This document shows, piece by piece, positions 31,500 through 40,338 of a DNA stretch of 64,000 nt (its first letter is position 1; each line of letters starts with the position of its first letter). Location of the stretch: contig NC_089186.1 in NCBI RefSeq assembly GCF_947507565.1, positions 496,001 to 560,000 on the forward strand. The letters are read 5' to 3'. A model generated the notes under the pieces. The model was not told where the DNA came from. It did no database searches and saw nothing but the letters and a program-made list of their open reading frames with translations. This DNA comes from Oscarella lobularis (taxonomy: Eukaryota; Porifera; Homoscleromorpha; Homosclerophorida; Oscarellidae). A program made the position numbers and the translations under genes.

Positions 31500-31769
31500 C
31501 TATACCGTGCAGCATTGAACTGAATATTCCCGTGCTTGAAATAGACCGTAGTTGCATGTGCAGGTCAAAGAGCAGTTGCCAAGAGCGTCGTGGTGTGCAC
31601 ACAGACTCTTGCAAGAATTTCTGAAATCAAAGAATGGCAAAAAGCCGAAAAAGTGTCCTTTGGAACGACCCATTCTCGGGACCGGTCTCGCGGCACGGCA
31701 GTCAATAGCGACGATTGCATAGTAAATAACGACAAAGACCAGTAGAAGACAAGGTGAAGGCTTTCCCAT
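31500..31769 (-). CDS. Family B secreted peptide, third subfamily (MGKPS type)
   Basis: An 89-residue single exon: signal peptide MGKPSPCLLLVFVVIYYAIVAIDC, basic RxxR-type residues (RPVPRMGR), then C-x3-C-x8-C-x3-C-x-C and a terminal CC. A close paralogue lies at 34824. Cys number is 7-8 including the tail. No basic site as clean as in the first subfamily. Secreted; function unknown. Confidence 0.75.
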   Translation of the reverse strand: MGKPSPCLLLVFVVIYYAIVAIDCRAARPVPRMGRSKGHFFGFLPFFDFRNSCKSLCAHHDALGNCSLTCTCNYGLFQAREYSVQCCTV

Positions 31770-32475
31770 TCGTTGAACTAACCAACATGCAGCTCTTAGT
31801 ACACGTCTCTATTTAGCTAGCAGTTAGCTTCCGAAAAAGGTGGGCGATGGAAGTTATGCACATGCACGGTGGAAAATAAGGATACGAATATGTAAACAAA
31901 AGGAAGCGAATCGGGGTTCCACAGAGTCTCGACGCTTCCCTATACGTCACGCATACGGATTAGCGGCGGTACGAGTCAAGTGTGTAATGCAAATTTTATA
32001 GAATTGTCATCCGCAGTCAAAACTAGCGCCTCGCGATCGATTGTGAAATAAAGCGCTCAAAAACGATCTATCGATTCCGTTTGAATAGATCACCGCTTTC
32101 TTTCTTATCATATGGCGAATAACACATGCAACTGCACGCGACGGAAATTAGTAACTAAACTGAGGAAGGGTCGTCGTCATATTTGGCAAGGAAAACGAAG
32201 GAGGGGCTTATAGAGTTGAAGTGCCACTAGATGACGTTTTTTTCTATAAACAAGGAAGCGAAGGGGGATAATTCAAACCGCGAAGCCACGAGTTCATCAA
32301 TATTTTCTACGAGGGATGCATAGTCTTATGTATGGCCACCCGATCCGTGGCCGCTTGCATGGGAGGGAGAGGAAGCGCGATCGATCGTAGGAAGAGGAGA
32401 CCTTGCATGGCCAGTCCCTAAGGCGGATCGTTGAATTTGTCGGCGACCGTGTGTTCTAGCGCACCTCTAACCAAA
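31770..32475. other. Spacer with orphan promoter and poly(A) modules
   Basis: Holds GGAAGCG blocks at 31902-31908 and 32254-32260 (both TAAACAA(A)AGGAAGCGAA context) and a family B type 3' module with AATAAA at 32047-32052, but no family B coding sequence between them. This suggests a lost gene. A TGCA insertion is at 32404-32407 relative to 36674. Confidence 0.5.
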
Positions 32476-32534
32476 GGAAGCGAAGAAAGGTGGGCGTTGG
32501 TTGTGGTCCAATGAACTGCGCGATATCTATAATA
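32476..32534 (+). promoter_or_regulatory. Promoter of the family B gene at 32622
   Basis: GGAAGCG at 32476-32482, TGTGGT at 32502-32507 (26 bp after), CCAAT directly following, and atatctataataa at 32523-32535 (47 bp after). The ATG is at 32622. The same order and spacing occurs at 38247. GGAA..GAA resembles an ETS/IRF composite site and TGTGGT a RUNX site, from vertebrate knowledge; use in this animal is inferred. Confidence 0.65.
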
Positions 32535-32621
32535 AGGTGCGTATACATAGTGCCTCATCCAGTTGAATGGGATCCTTTGACGGTCGTGGTCGCTCACACG
32601 TGCACCTGTCTACTACACAAC

Positions 32622-32819
32622 ATGACATCAGTACGCTTTCTCCTAGTCGTTGTTCTTATCTCTTTCTGTGCAGCCGTCGCTGTCAACTCGGAAAGGCGCG
32701 CTAAGCGAAGCTTCTTTTTTCTAAGTTGCAGACTGCGTTGCGGTCATGCGTGTCAGAACGCTACCCTCCCAAGTAATTGCACTTGCACACAATACCTGGG
32801 TGTAGGTCCGACTTTATAG
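32622..32819 (+). CDS. Family B secreted peptide, MTS subfamily
   Basis: A 65-residue single exon with the ATG chosen by family alignment: signal peptide MTSVRFLLVVVLISFCAAVAVNS, cleavage site ERRAKR, mature C-x3-C-x3-C-x8-C-x-C. It ends at TAG after GVGPTL. In relatives the protein continues to a sixth Cys (TFTC), and a trace of this is still readable after the stop (ctttcacctgc), so it has lost its last Cys. Full promoter upstream and AATAAA at 32910. Confidence 0.72.
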   Translation: MTSVRFLLVVVLISFCAAVAVNSERRAKRSFFFLSCRLRCGHACQNATLPSNCTCTQYLGVGPTL

Positions 32820-32909
32820 CTTTCACCTGCTCCCCCCTCATGCAAACTGATCAATTTCTCTGTTCCTGGTTAATTTTGCATCATGCAGATGTGTTTGTTT
32901 GCATTGTGA

Positions 32910-32915
32910 AATAAA
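32910..32915 (+). terminator. Poly(A) signal AATAAA of the family B gene at 32622
   Basis: TTGTGAAATAAAGCGCTTTAAACGATCTATCG, the conserved family B 3' module, about 90 bp after the stop. Confidence 0.7.
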
Positions 32916-34072
32916 GCGCTTTAAACGATCTATCGCTTCTGCTTGCGTAGATCGCCGCTTTCTTTCTTATGACATGACGAATAACAGCCGCAAGCCATGC
33001 GACGGAATTTAATACTCTCAACTGAGGTTCGTCGTTATTCAGGCTTAGATATGGCAAGGAAAAACGAAAGAGGGGCTTATATACGGCGCGTGCTTGGCAA
33101 GAAAAGCATGCTTTAGATAGAGCTTCTTTTCGAATATGTGCAACTAAAGGACGTCATCTTTTGATAACAAGGAAGCGGAGGTGCATGGATAATTCAAACC
33201 GCGAAGCCACGAGCTCATCAATATTTTCTACGAGGGATGTATAGTCCTATGTATATGGCCACCCCATCCGTGAAGCTTGCATGGGAGGAGGCCCTCTAGA
33301 GGAAGCGCGATCGATCGTAGACCTTGGCAGAGAGAGAGAGAGAGAAAGAAAGAAACGAAGATGCTGTAGTAAACGCTCCATTATGTGCGTTTTCCAAGGA
33401 AATTGAGGTCTTTTGAGAATAAGAAAGCAGCCTGTTCGAAAATTAGAGCAGAATTGTATCCCAACCATCATAAGATGGGTGTATCGACGCTTCGTTTTCA
33501 CTCGAAACGGCTTTGTTTAGCTTACGCAGCACCCGATTCACCGCCTGCGCGACAATTTGAACTGGGTTTCGCGTCGAATTCGCGTCGGCCGCGTCGAGGA
33601 CGTCGGCAGAGGGTCGACGAGCGTTTCGATCCGTTTATCGATGACAAATAAACGCGTCGATGTGAATAGAATCGCCGAAAATGAGAGTGAACGGCGACAA
33701 CGTCGTAACATTCAGGCAAAGAGTAACGTCTTGATCACGTGATTATCAAACATTTATCTATTCAGAAAACGCGCTTTTCACCACGCGGACGATTTTGAGT
33801 CTGTATTCAGCAGATTACAAATTTTGCTTTGCCATAAACGTTGACTTCCTAATGTTTTCTACGCCAAGATAACATAGATCTATGGAAGTTTAGATGTAGT
33901 CACGTAGGCGTAGCCATAAACAAAGGAAGCGAAAGGAAGTTAGGCGAGGGTTGCGGCTCAACGGGCCGCATACGCATAGTGCCACATCCTGGAGTTGAAT
34001 TAATTAATTAAGACTCTCTAATTCACGGTGGCGAGTAAGTGACAGGCAGTCCTGTGTGCTACGGATTCCGCA
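32916..34072. other. Spacer with repeated modules
   Basis: Contains a repeat of the attcaaaccgcgaagccacgagctc..ggccaccccatccgtg module (33190-33270), a GA microsatellite (33328-33358), and a GGAAGCGAAA block at 33925-33934 upstream of the relic at 34073. Frames at 33385-33742 lack motifs. No gene supported. Confidence 0.45.
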
Positions 34073-34284
34073 ATGACATCATGCACTGCGCTTTCTCCTG
34101 GTCGTCATTTTTATCTCTAGCTCTGTCTATGCGGCCGTCATTGTTAACTCTGAAGAGCGCGCTAAGCGAAGCCAAGAAATGCCGCCGGGCGTGTCAGAAT
34201 AGCCCAAACGCAACTGTGTGCTCCTGCAGAAGGTCCATGGTGCATGTCGACTATGACTCTCATTTACACCTGCTCCCCCTTTGA
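34073..34284 (+). pseudogene. Family B gene disrupted by TGCA insertion
   Basis: Starts like the gene at 35867, but an extra TGCA (34082-34085) right after the third codon shifts the signal peptide out of frame. Part of the region between cleavage site and first Cys is also missing (gcgaagccaagaaatgc). Cys motifs (CRRACQNSPNATVCSC) remain in another frame. Confidence 0.8.
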
Positions 34285-34289
34285 ACGAT

Positions 34290-34502
34290 AAACAAACTCG
34301 ACAGGTGCAGCTAATTGATGAGCAGTTGGGCCAGTGCGACGCGCTTACCCGACCAAAGACAGCTCTGCACTTCCGTCTCCCTAACAAAACGCAAATCGCT
34401 TGGCGGGCCGTTTCGAGTCACAGACGAAAAGGAAAGTTGCATAGTTGCCTAGATAGAGACAGCAACGAAAACCTGAAGAAGACGCAGTTTTTTCATGCAT
34501 TC
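34290..34502 (-). pseudogene. Dead copy of the family B gene at 30950
   Basis: Signal peptide start (MKKLRLLQVFVAVSI) followed by TAG, created by an 8-bp insertion (tagttgcc region, about 34443-34450) relative to 31158. A TGCA insertion at 34496-34499 lies directly at the start codon. The downstream C-x3-C..C-x-C part is readable in another frame. The promoter GGAAGCG is mutated to GGAAGCC (about 34588). Confidence 0.75.
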
Positions 34503-34823
34503 CTCAATCCAAGACGACGTCAGAGCTAGTGAATGAACGCTTGGATTCGCACCAGCTGATTGCATATCTTTGTTCCTTGGCTTCCGACCCTTCCACACGA
34601 CGTGCGTCTTTCGGCTTCTCGCAGAAATTGCGTCACTGCTTTCCTTAGAACATCTAAGCCAAGGCCGGTAGAGCGATCGCGGACCAATGCTAGTGATGGG
34701 GACTAAAGATGCCTTCACTTTTCTGTTTGCCCAACGAAAACAATCGAGTAAATAATATTTTGTCACAAACTGTTTAGCTACGACATGTAATATACTAAGA
34801 AGTGAAGTTCGTAAAAGCTGTCC

Positions 34824-35096
34824 TTAGCAGCATTGAAATGATGCTGTTTTTGTGATAAACCAAAAACCGGAGTTGCATGTGCAGGTCACAGAGCAGTCGC
34901 CAAGAGCGTTGTTGTGTGCACACCAATTCTTACAAGAATCTCTGCAACGACTGTCTGGCCCTCTTAAGCTGAAAAGGCCTGCAATGCCGCCACGACGCGA
35001 TCTCGGGACCAGTTTCGCGGCACCGCAGTCAACAGCGGCGATTGCATAGTAGATAACGACAAAGGCCAGTAGAAGACAAGGTGAAAGCTTTCCCAT
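34824..35096 (-). CDS. Family B secreted peptide, MGK subfamily
   Basis: A 90-residue single exon, paralogue of 31500. It has a signal peptide (MGKLSPCLLLAFVVIYYAIAAVDC), a basic SRRGG segment and then C-x3-C-x8-C-x3-C-x-C with a terminal CC. It is intact. The frame is open upstream of the ATG but not conserved there. Function unknown. Confidence 0.75.
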   Translation of the reverse strand: MGKLSPCLLLAFVVIYYAIAAVDCGAAKLVPRSRRGGIAGLFSLRGPDSRCRDSCKNWCAHNNALGDCSVTCTCNSGFWFITKTASFQCC

Positions 35097-35866
35097 TCGT
35101 TGAATCAACCAATAGCTCCTAGTACTCAAGTGACTAGAAAGAGGCGACACGTCTCTATTTATCTAGCAGCTAGTGTCCGGAAAAGGTGGGCGATGGAAGG
35201 TTATCCATGCACATGCAAAGTACGGATACGAATACCGGTATGTAAACAAAAGGAAGCGAAGCGGGATAAATTCAAACCGCGAAGCCAAGAGCTCATCAAT
35301 ATTTTCTACGAGGGATGTATAGTCTTATGTATGGCCACCCCATCCGTGCAGCTTGCATGGGAGGGGGCCCTCTAGAGAAAGCGCGATCGATCGTAGGAAG
35401 ACGAGACCTTCGTCAGTCCATAAGGCGGATCGTTGAATTTGTCGGCGACCGTATAGCGCACCTATAACCAAAGGAAGCGAAGGAGGGTGGGCATTGGTTG
35501 TGGTCAAATGGACAGCGCGCTTTCTCGATCGTACATCGTGCCTCATCCAGTTCAATGGGATCGATTCTGAGTCTGTCACTATTAATTCAGCAGATTGCAA
35601 ATTTTGCTTTGCTATAAGCGTTGACTTCCTAATGTTTCTTACGCCAAGAAAACATGGAAGCTTACAATATGGTCACGTAGGCGTAACCATAAACAAAGGA
35701 AGCGAAAGGATTAGGCGAGGGTTGCGGCTCAACGGGTTGCGCACTTCTCGATATCTATGCGTGCGTGCGTACGTATAGCCACATCCTGGAGTTGAATAAG
35801 ACCCTTCGACGGTGGCGAGTGACTGGCAGTCCCGGCTTCACACTTGCACCTGTTTACTATACCGCA
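35097..35866. other. Spacer with promoter blocks
   Basis: GGAAGCG at 35252 and 35473 are orphans. The one at 35473 has TGTGGT at 35499-35504, again 26 bp away, but its downstream family B part is missing. GGAAGCGAAA at 35698-35707 is the likely promoter element of the gene at 35867 (gatatctatgcg follows at about 35750). Confidence 0.5.
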
Positions 35867-36100
35867 ATGATATCACTGCGCTTTCTCCTGGTCCTCATTT
35901 TTATCTCTAGCTCTGTCTACGCGGCCGTCGTTGTTAACTCTAAAGAGCGCGCTAGGCGAAGCCCAAGTCTGGCAGCTATCATTTGCAGAAAGAAATGCCG
36001 CCGCCACGACTGTCAGAATAGCCCAAACGCAACTGCGTGCTCCTGCAAACCCCTCAAGTTGTCGCAACTGACTCTCATTTACACCCTGCTCCCCCTTTGA
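35867..36100 (+). CDS. Family B secreted peptide, MTS subfamily, altered C-terminus
   Basis: A 77-residue single exon: signal peptide MISLRFLLVLIFISSSVYAAVVVNS, cleavage site ERARR, mature C-x3-C-x4-C-x8-C-x-C. The tail reads IYTLLPL because one C is added in acaccctgct (about 36085). Without it the frame would read YTCSPF as in the relic at 34073, restoring the sixth Cys. So either a recent frameshift of the last seven residues or a sequencing error. Confidence 0.68.
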   Translation: MISLRFLLVLIFISSSVYAAVVVNSKERARRSPSLAAIICRKKCRRHDCQNSPNATACSCKPLKLSQLTLIYTLLPL

Positions 36101-36107
36101 ACTAATC

Positions 36108-36172
36108 TTCACAGCGCGTGTCAGGGCGCCACCCTTCAAAGTGATTGTACATGCGGCCGAATTGGGAGTTAA
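36108..36172 (+). pseudogene. Second family B 3' half after the gene at 35867
   Basis: cttcacag followed by a frame with ACQGATLQSDCTC and a stop matches the QNATLPSNCTC part of the gene at 32622. It is either a remnant of an unequal crossover or an alternative last exon, since an acceptor-like cttcacag precedes it. Confidence 0.45.
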
Positions 36173-36236
36173 ACTTCCTACTGCTTTCCCCTCAAATTGA
36201 TCAATTATTAAATTAAGCAAGAACAGTTCAGTGCCT

Positions 36237-36256
36237 GGGGGGGGGGGGGGGGGGGG
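36237..36256 (+). repeat. G20 homopolymer
   Basis: Twenty consecutive G, flanked on both sides by gttcagtgcctgg, so the tract sits inside a short direct repeat. Confidence 0.8.
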
Positions 36257-37298
36257 TGTTCAGTGCCTGGGGGGTTAACGTTGCCTCAGATACGTTTGCA
36301 TTGTGAAATAATGCGCTCAAAAACGATCCATCGATTCCGTTTGAATAGATCGTCGCTTCAAAAGTTTCTTTCTTATCATATAGCGAATAACAGCCATGCA
36401 ACTGCACGCGACAGAAATTATGACACTAAACTGAGGAAGGGTCGTCTACCAAATTTGAAAACGAAGGAGGGGCTTATAGTGGAGAGCTAGATGACGTCAT
36501 CTTTCGATAGGAGCAGACGTAACCGTATAAACAAAAGGAAGCGAAGGTGTATAATCCAATCCGCGAAACGACGAACATCCCATAGTCTTATGTATGGCCA
36601 CCCCATCCGTGGAGCTACACGCTTGCGTGGGAGGGGGGCCCTCTAGAGGAAGTGATCGATCGTAGGAAGCGGAGACCTTGGCCGGTCCCTCTGAACCTTT
36701 AGCGGTGACCTACCCACCTTTTCGCGTCGCGGCTATGATAGATGCGTCCATTGAATCCAAGTGAAGCTGCTTCCTTGTCTCTCGTCTAGTGTGGCGACCA
36801 AATTACGCAGCGAACGAGGTCGGCGTCATTATAAAAGCGTTGTCGGAGAGTCTTGAACTGTTCTCGCGTACCGTCGCTGCGCTCGCAGCCGAAGGAAACT
36901 GGAAAGCTGGTAGAAGCCGCTGCAACAGACCCCGTATCAAGGCGCGGTACAGAACCAATGACTAGAAATTTCTCAATAATAGCATGTACTAGCACAGCGT
37001 TTGCAATTGCCAATCAAATTTTTGCTGATAATTCTTCAATTTCAATTTCCTGTATTGCCTGCCAGTGCTCTATCCCCACTGGTGTTCGATCAAGCAGTGG
37101 GCTACGCGCTTCGAGGCTTCTGCAAATTTTTCTCGTGATCGGAAGCTCGATTTGGATGCAGAATTAATCTACGTGTACACATAAACAGAAGAAAGCGAGA
37201 GGAAAAGGGGGGCGAATTAAAGACAAAGAGAGCAGTGGCACGAACAACACGTCTATTTCTCAACATGCGGCCGATCACGCCTCGATCTTCCCTTTATA
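36257..37298. other. Spacer, duplicated with 38690-39590
   Basis: Order: family B 3' module with AATAAT (about 36307), GGAAGCG block (36537-36543), gaagcgatcgatcgtagg block, then unique-looking sequence to 37290. The whole order recurs at 38690-39590. A short exon-like segment (36786-36960) has small frames on both strands but no motif. Confidence 0.5.
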
Positions 37299-37547
37299 CT
37301 ACCCCCAAAGTTGAACATCGCAGCAGTTCGTAGGGGGCATTACTCCGTTCGCGCATGAGCAGACCAAAGAGCAGTTGAAGCCAACACTCCCACATAGTGC
37401 CTTGCATTGATTTCGACACACAACATTTGCCATCTGCTTTATCTCTGCGGGCGACGGCGGCTTTGGAATTCCAATGATCCATTGAAAAAAGGCGGCACTA
37501 ATGCTAGCATAAGCGGAGATAACCGCGAAGACCAGGAGAAGACGCAT
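37299..37547 (-). CDS. Family B secreted peptide, FAVISAYA subfamily
   Basis: An 82-residue single exon: signal peptide MRLLLVFAVISAYASISA, then an amphipathic stretch (PSPAEIKQMANVV) and C-x3-C-x3-C-x6-C-x3-C-x-C-x8-CC. No dibasic cleavage site. Twin of 39595. TATA-like cataaatagg lies about 80 bp upstream on the minus strand. Likely secreted; the PSPAE[IM]KQMA stretch is strongly conserved with the twin and could be functional. Confidence 0.75.
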   Translation of the reverse strand: MRLLLVFAVISAYASISAAFFQWIIGIPKPPSPAEIKQMANVVCRNQCKALCGSVGFNCSLVCSCANGVMPPTNCCDVQLWG

Positions 37548-38246
37548 TGTCGAAGCTCAACCGACGTGAAATAGCCCGAGGATATCCCGTGAACGATAGG
37601 AAACAAACGGCGAGCTCGTCCTATTTATGGTTCAGGGTTGGAGGAAGCGTTGGAAATAATCATTGATGATCGAGGAAGCATCGCTTGCATTGAATCAACT
37701 AATGCTGGCTGGAATGACGTAGGAAAACGTGCAGCGTATATAAACAGAGGAAGCGAAAGATAATTGGTCGGATGGAGGCTGCAGTATAGGGAACGTGTAC
37801 CGTTGGCCTGGCCATTATCAAAGCTCATATATATACATATACATATATATATATATATATATATAAATTTGTGATGTGAGGGAAGCCGGCGTAACTCTGC
37901 GTGCAAATTCAAAAGTCAGTCCTGGCAAGGAAACTAAGTGCGCGTGCAAGCATTTCAGAAAACAAGGTATTCAAAACGATAGAAAAAGATTCCGCTTGCA
38001 TACATGTATCCCTTGCTCATCCTGACACGCGGGGATCGACGCAGTGGGAATGAAATAGGTGGGTGTGACATGTTTAAAATGTTACTGTGGCGTACGCATA
38101 AGTGTCATTTCGTACGAACAGACGAGTCCTTGTACGTATACATTGTGGGTGACCTGCCTGTGACTATTTATTGTACGCGAGTGCACAAAGATAACACGCG
38201 GACGCTTAGATAGCCACTCGCGTACGTAGGCGCAACTATAAACAAA
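37548..38246. other. Spacer with (TA)n and a captured 37-bp coding fragment
   Basis: A TA-rich microsatellite (about 37828-37866) runs directly into 37864-37900, which matches 53412-53448 (an exon of the MIEAP-like gene) at 36 of 37 bases. GGAAGCGAAA lies at 37749-37758. No gene. Confidence 0.6.
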
Positions 38247-38302
38247 GGAAGCGAGGGAAGGTGGGCATAAGTTGTGGTCTGCGCACTTGTCCATATCTAT
38301 AA
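38247..38302 (+). promoter_or_regulatory. Promoter of the family B relic at 38399
   Basis: GGAAGCG 38247-38253, TGTGGT 38273-38278 (26 bp after), atatctataa 38293-38302 (46 bp after). Same arrangement as at 32476. Confidence 0.65.
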
Positions 38303-38398
38303 GGTGCCTGCGCACATAGTGCCTCATCCAGTTGAATAGGATCCTTTGACGGCATGCAGACGTTCGCACGTGCACCTGTGTACTACGGATTCCGCAAT

Positions 38399-38680
38399 AT
38401 GACAACAGTACGCTTTCTCCTAGTCGTCGTTCTTATCTCTGTCTATGCAGCCGTCGCTGTCAACTCAGAAAAGCGCGCTCAGCGAAGCATTAGCTTGTTG
38501 TTGACGGCGCGTTGCACAGGAGTTGCAGCAGTGAGTGTCTGAGAGCTACCCTCCCACGTAATTGCACTTGCGCCGCTGGTATAACAAGACTGAGTTACAC
38601 TTTCACCTGCATCCCCTTCAAACTGATTAATTATTATGACACTAAACAGAGCATAATCATGCCAGAAATAGCGGGTTAAC
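38399..38680 (+). pseudogene. Family B MTS gene with frameshift
   Basis: Signal peptide (MTTVRFLLVVVLISVYAAVAVNS) and KRAQR site are intact; the frame then ends at TGA (38540). The cysteine part (SCSSECLRATLPRNCTC..YTFTC) continues in another frame, so a single small indel near 38500-38515 separates the halves. AATAAA at 38708. A sequencing error is possible, so it may be a live gene. Confidence 0.6.
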
Positions 38681-38707
38681 GTTCCCTTAGACGTGTTTGT
38701 GTTTTGA

Positions 38708-38713
38708 AATAAA
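38708..38713 (+). terminator. Poly(A) signal AATAAA after the family B gene at 38399
   Basis: TTTTGAAATAAAGCGCTCAGAAACGATCCATCG, conserved family B 3' module. Confidence 0.65.
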
Positions 38714-39594
38714 GCGCTCAGAAACGATCCATCGATCCCGTTTGAATAAATCACCGCTTTCTTCCTCATCATTAGGGCAAGGAAAACGTAGGAGGGGCTT
38801 ATGCACGAGTGGAAGTGCAACTAGATGACGTCATCTTTCGATAGGCGCACGTAACAAAAGGAAGCGAAGGTGTATAATCCAAACCGCGAAGCCACGAGCT
38901 TATCAATATGTATAGTCTTATGTATGACCACCCCATTCGTGCAGCTAGAATACGCTTGCGTGGGAGGGGGCCCTCTAGAGGAAGCGATCGATCGTAGAAA
39001 GCGGAGACCTTGGCCGGTCCCTCTGAACCTGTAGCGATGACCTACTCACCTTTCCGCGTCGCGGCTATGATAGATGCGTCCATTGAATCCAAGCGAAGCT
39101 GCTTCCTTGTCTCTCGTCTAGTGTGGCGACCAAATTACCCAGCGAACGAGATCGACATCATTATAAAGCGTTGTCGGAGAGTCTTGAACTGTTCTCGTGT
39201 ACCATCGCTTTGCTCGCAGCCGAGAGAAACTGGAAAGCTGGTAAGAAGCCGCTGCAACAGACCCCGTATCAAGGCTGGGTAATGACTAAAAATTTTTCAG
39301 TAATAAGACGCATGTATTAGCGCAGCGTTTATAAATACCAATCTAATTTTTGCTGATAATTCTTCAATTTCGATTTCCTGTCTTGGCTGCGTACCTCTAT
39401 CCCCACTGGCGTTCACCACCTGTGGCCTAGCTATACGCGCTTCGTTGCCTCTGCAAATTTTTCTCTTGACCGGAAGCTCGATTTTGATGCAGAATTTAAT
39501 AATCTACGTGCACACATGAAGAAAGCGATAGGAAAAAGAGCAGCTCTACAAACAATCGCAACATGCGGCCGGTCACGCCTCGATCCTCACTATA
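38714..39594. other. Spacer, duplicate of 36310-37298
   Basis: Contains GGAAGCG at 38860-38866 and the gaagcgatcgatcgtag block. No gene is supported. Confidence 0.5.
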
Positions 39595-39855
39595 CTACCC
39601 CACAAGTTGAGCATCGCAGCAGGTCATAGTGGGAATTGCTCTGTTGTTGCATGAGCAGAAAAAAGAGCAATTGAAGCCAACAGTCCCACATAGCGCCTTG
39701 CAATGATTTCGAAACGCGACAATTGCCATCTGCTTCATCTCGGCGGGCGACGGCCACTTTGTGATCAAATTCAATCGCAACGGAATGGCGGTTATTGTGG
39801 CATAAGCGGAGATGACCGCGAAGACCACGAGAAGACCCAGTGATGGCTTGGCCAT
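39595..39855 (-). CDS. Family B secreted peptide, FAVISAYA subfamily
   Basis: An 86-residue single exon from the ATG at 39855. Signal peptide MAKPSLGLLVVFAVISAYATITA links the MGKPS and FAVISAYA subfamilies. Then PSPAEMKQMAIVAF and C-x3-C-x3-C-x6-C-x3-C-x-C..CC. Twin of 37299. No clear basic cleavage site. Secreted; function unknown. Confidence 0.75.
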   Translation of the reverse strand: MAKPSLGLLVVFAVISAYATITAIPLRLNLITKWPSPAEMKQMAIVAFRNHCKALCGTVGFNCSFFCSCNNRAIPTMTCCDAQLVG

Positions 39856-40338
39856 TGTCAAAGCTCAACCGATGTGAAATAGCTTCAGCAAATTCCGTGA
39901 ACGATATGATAAGGAAACGAACGGCGAGTCTTATTTAGGGTTTCAGTGTTGGAGGAAGCGTTGGGGAATAATAATTGATGAGGAAGCAGCATCGCTTGCA
40001 TTGAGTCGATTAATAATGCTGGCTAGAATGGCATAGCAAAGGTGCAACGTGGAAGAGAAAGATAATTGGTGGGATCGAGACTGCAGTACATAGGGAACGT
40101 GTATCCTTGGCCTGCATGATCATTATCAAAGCTCGTGCACCGATGTAGCATGGGGGAGCCCCAACTTGAACGTCTTCGCGGTTACCGGCCACGCAGTTAA
40201 TTTTATGCTGGCTGGGATAGGAAAATTGCAGGCGTTTTATAGTAGCGTACCGTTTCCTAAGATCGAGCGTACAGCGTACAGGCAGACTATAAAATATAGT
40301 TGTGTGCGTAGGAGAAGAAAAATGTCATAACCCTCGTT
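39856..40338. other. Spacer, left part duplicated with 37548-37860
   Basis: 39856-40130 resembles the upstream region of 37547 (gaagcgttgg.., gataattgg.., cattatcaaagctc). The remainder is unique. No gene. Confidence 0.45.

Noticed and set aside
33385-33742. Overlapping frames near 33.5 kb
   Set aside because: Frames on both strands, Arg-rich by composition, no domain.
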